A DNA stretch of 6,976 nucleotides from Nitrospinaceae bacterium (lineage in GTDB: Bacteria > Nitrospinota > Nitrospinia > Nitrospinales > VA-1), in the NCBI GenBank assembly GCA_029937655.1, contig JAPYPK010000073.1, positions 1 to 6,976 of the forward strand, read 5' to 3'. Of this stretch, positions 4,646 through 6,976 are shown piece after piece (positions within the stretch are counted from its first letter, which is position 1; each line of letters starts with the position of its first letter). A program made the position numbers and the translations under genes. The notes beneath the pieces were generated by a model. The model worked only from the letters and a program-made list of their open reading frames with translations, searched no databases and was not told the DNA's origin.

Positions 4646-6976
4646 AAATATTATCGTCAAAGGCGCTCGGACACACAACCTCAAAAATATTACAGCAAGT
4701 CTTCCGCGAAATAAACTAGTAGTAATCACTGGGTTAAGCGGTTCAGGGAAATCTTCTTTAGCATTCGATACAATCTATGCTGAAGGTCAAAGAAGGTACG
4801 TTGAATCCCTTTCAACATATGCACGTCAATTCCTGGAGTTAATGGAAAAACCGGATGTAGATTCTATTGAAGGACTTTCACCTGCCATATCAATTGAACA
4901 AAAAACATCAAGCAGAAACCCCCGCTCCACGGTTGGGACAGTAACAGAAATTTACGATTACCTGCGCCTCCTTTATGCAAGAATCGGTCGCGTTTACTGC
5001 TATGAATGCGAACGAGAAATTTCTTCCCAAAGCGTCCAACAAATTGTCGATCAAGTTAAGTCGATTCCAAAAAAAACTAAAATAATGGTTCTCTCTCCGG
5101 TTGTCAGCAAACGTAAAGGAGAATTCAAAAAAGAACTTCAAGAATTGAGAAAAAAAGGATTCGTCAGAGTCCGTATAAATAACGAGATTCGATCTTTGGT
5201 AGAGGAAATCACATTAGATAAGAAATTTAAACATACGATAGAAGTCGTAGTCGATCGACTTGTTATCAAAGAAAATATGGGAAAGAGGCTTACGGACTCA
5301 GTGGAGACAGGACTATTACAAGGAGGCGGCACTCTTGTTGTTTCCATTATCAAAGAAAATGAAAAAGATAAAGAGTTATTATTCAGCGAAAAGTTTGCCT
5401 GTAATTACTGCAATATAAGTTTCCCGGAATTAGAACCGCGTCTTTTTTCATTTAATAGTCCTCATGGCGCCTGCCCTTCTTGCGATGGACTAGGAACCAA
5501 AATGGTTATCGATCCAGAGATTATCGTGCCGGATCCTTCTTTATCCATAAGGGAGGGAGCAATCCAACCTTGGGAAAAACGAACATCTGTAAATTTTCAT
5601 CAAATGTTGGAAAGTATTGCAAAACATTTTAAATTCAAACTTAATATTCCATTTAAAGCCCTGCCTAAGACCATCCAAAATACCCTTTTATACGGAGCAG
5701 GCAATGAATCTATCAAATATATATACGAGCATAATGACAAACAACAATACTATTCTGGATCCTTTGAGGGAGTCATACCAGAACTTAAACGAAAATACCA
5801 TGAAACTGATTCCGTTTCTTCAAGAGAAGAAATTACAAAATTTATGCGTACTCTACCATGCCCATCCTGCAATGGTTCTAGACTAAAAAAAGAAGGAACT
5901 TCTGTTCGAGTAGGTGGTCATAACATCATAAAACTAACTGAACATTCTATTGACCACCTATATGATTTTTTCAAGACACTCAAATTAACCCGACAGGAAA
6001 ATGACATTGCTCGACGTATTGTAAAAGAAATTCATGAACGACTTGGATTTTTAATAAATGTAGGGCTCGACTACTTAACGCTAAATCGTTCCTCAGCAAC
6101 TTTATCAGGTGGAGAAAGCCAGAGAATACGTCTGGCAACGCAAATAGGATCTAGTCTTATGGGGGTTTTATATGTCCTTGATGAACCAAGTATCGGACTA
6201 CACCAGCGAGATAATGACCGTCTGCTAAAAACTCTAGAAAAATTGCGCGACCTAGGAAACACAGTAATTGTAGTGGAACATGATGAAAAAACTATTCTTG
6301 CTGCAGATCACGTTCTCGATATAGGGCTTGGCGCTGGAATCCATGGTGGCGAGATTATTTTTTCAGGAGAACCAAAAAAACTCTTGAAGGACAAAGTATC
6401 ATTAACAGGACAATATCTTTCAGGAATACAAAAAATAATAACTCCTGCCAATAGAAAAAAAAACAACGGCTCTTTTCTGGAAATAAGAGGTGCTGAGCAA
6501 AATAATTTAAAAAATATCACTGTAAAAATACCCCTTGGATGCTTGATATGTGTCACGGGTGTTTCAGGATCGGGAAAAAGCACGCTAATTATTGACATTT
6601 TGTACAAGGCTCTAGCTAAACACTTTTGGAAATCAACCGATAAACCCGGCAAATACAAAACAATCGAAGGAGTTCACCTGATTGACAAAGTTATTGATAT
6701 TGACCAATCCCCTATTGGTAGAACTCCTCGGTCAAACCCCGCTACCTATACAGGCGTATTCACCCATATCCGTGATTTATTTAGTCAGATTCCAGAGTCC
6801 AGAACAAGAGGGTATAAACCCGGTCGGTTCAGTTTTAATGTTAAAGGCGGACGCTGCGAACCGTGCCAGGGTGACGGGGTTCTAAAAGTAGAAATGCATT
6901 TCCTACCTGATGTTTTTGTAACATGTGAGGTTTGCAATGGGAAACGATTCAATCGTGAAACCTTAGAAATTTTATA
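4635..6976 (+). CDS. uvrA: Excinuclease ABC subunit A, N-terminal about 780 residues (cut by the right window edge)
   Basis: The frame from ATG 4635 is open to the window end, giving 780 of an expected 940 or so residues. UvrA dimerises, scans DNA for bulky lesions and loads UvrB in nucleotide excision repair. Visible marks: first Walker A GLSGSGKSS (33-41, K39), YVESLSTYARQFLE with PRSTVGTVTEIYDYLRLLYA, CxxC at 122/125, zinc module C256, C259, C280, C283, CPSC (409-412), ABC signature LSGGESQRI (490-498), Walker B VLDEPSIGLH with D516 and E517, H-loop H549, second Walker A GVSGSGKST (642-650, K648), and the zinc-finger cysteines C741, C744, C764, C767 used for damage recognition. The second signature and Walker B fall outside. 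An in-frame TGA at 4623-4625 makes 4635 the earliest ATG. The start overlaps the ubiD stop by 11 bp, which suggests translational coupling. L565 replaces the usual Pro in DIGPGAG. Confidence 0.97.
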   Translation, partial: MNHKNIIVKGARTHNLKNITASLPRNKLVVITGLSGSGKSSLAFDTIYAEGQRRYVESLSTYARQFLELMEKPDVDSIEGLSPAISIEQKTSSRNPRSTVGTVTEIYDYLRLLYARIGRVYCYECEREISSQSVQQIVDQVKSIPKKTKIMVLSPVVSKRKGEFKKELQELRKKGFVRVRINNEIRSLVEEITLDKKFKHTIEVVVDRLVIKENMGKRLTDSVETGLLQGGGTLVVSIIKENEKDKELLFSEKFACNYCNISFPELEPRLFSFNSPHGACPSCDGLGTKMVIDPEIIVPDPSLSIREGAIQPWEKRTSVNFHQMLESIAKHFKFKLNIPFKALPKTIQNTLLYGAGNESIKYIYEHNDKQQYYSGSFEGVIPELKRKYHETDSVSSREEITKFMRTLPCPSCNGSRLKKEGTSVRVGGHNIIKLTEHSIDHLYDFFKTLKLTRQENDIARRIVKEIHERLGFLINVGLDYLTLNRSSATLSGGESQRIRLATQIGSSLMGVLYVLDEPSIGLHQRDNDRLLKTLEKLRDLGNTVIVVEHDEKTILAADHVLDIGLGAGIHGGEIIFSGEPKKLLKDKVSLTGQYLSGIQKIITPANRKKNNGSFLEIRGAEQNNLKNITVKIPLGCLICVTGVSGSGKSTLIIDILYKALAKHFWKSTDKPGKYKTIEGVHLIDKVIDIDQSPIGRTPRSNPATYTGVFTHIRDLFSQIPESRTRGYKPGRFSFNVKGGRCEPCQGDGVLKVEMHFLPDVFVTCEVCNGKRFNRETLEIL

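Noticed and set aside
5617..5886. Plus-strand reading frame of 89 codons inside uvrA.
   Set aside because: It lies wholly within the intact uvrA frame, whose translation there is family-typical, so it is a shadow. The same holds for the frames at 6682-6885, 6071-6262 and 6308-6658.
1..6976. A new defence, mobile or biosynthetic system.
   Set aside because: All coding capacity is accounted for by known families (ABC exporter, ZIP, ManC, UbiD, UvrA). No integrase, transposase, toxin-antitoxin pair, CRISPR repeat or unknown gene cluster was seen.

Overview
The window is an AT-rich stretch of bacterial chromosome holding five protein-coding genes, two of them cut by the window edges. It looks like housekeeping and envelope-metabolism DNA. 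I see no RNA genes, insertion sequences, CRISPR arrays or phage genes, and no convincing new multi-gene system. The gene content (bifunctional GDP-mannose enzyme, long UbiD-type decarboxylase, Proteobacteria-style UvrA) suggests a Gram-negative bacterium. The UvrA N-terminus (YVESLSTYARQFLELMEKPD) looks more like deltaproteobacterial or related lineages than Bacteroidota. The phylum is not settled by this window.

Left part (1-932, minus strand): a ZIP-family metal transporter (210-932) is followed 49 bp downstream by the first 53 codons of an ABC exporter subunit that runs off the left edge (1-160). They are close enough to be co-transcribed leftwards.

Divergent spacer (933-1211): this separates the leftward pair from the rightward genes. 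Its most striking content is a long imperfect inverted repeat at 1021-1090, whose 17-pair core lies at 1035-1077. A smaller palindrome (965-983) lies in front of the ZIP gene and short direct repeats (1130-1151) lie in front of manC.

Right part (1212-6976, plus strand): manC (1212-2639) makes GDP-mannose for surface polysaccharide. A 179-bp spacer with a perfect TATAAT -10 box leads to a 608-residue UbiD-family decarboxylase (2819-4645), probably for quinone biosynthesis. The start of uvrA overlaps the ubiD stop by 11 bp, and uvrA is open to the right edge. Its first 780 codons are present, with the first ABC domain complete and the second one partial.

The genes belong to different processes: metal uptake and export, GDP-mannose synthesis, quinone synthesis and DNA repair. 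Only two pairs look physically coupled, ZIP with the ABC gene and ubiD with uvrA. The points most worth checking are the structured element at 1021-1090, the internal duplication at the C-terminus of the UbiD protein, and the altered metal-site residues of the ZIP protein.
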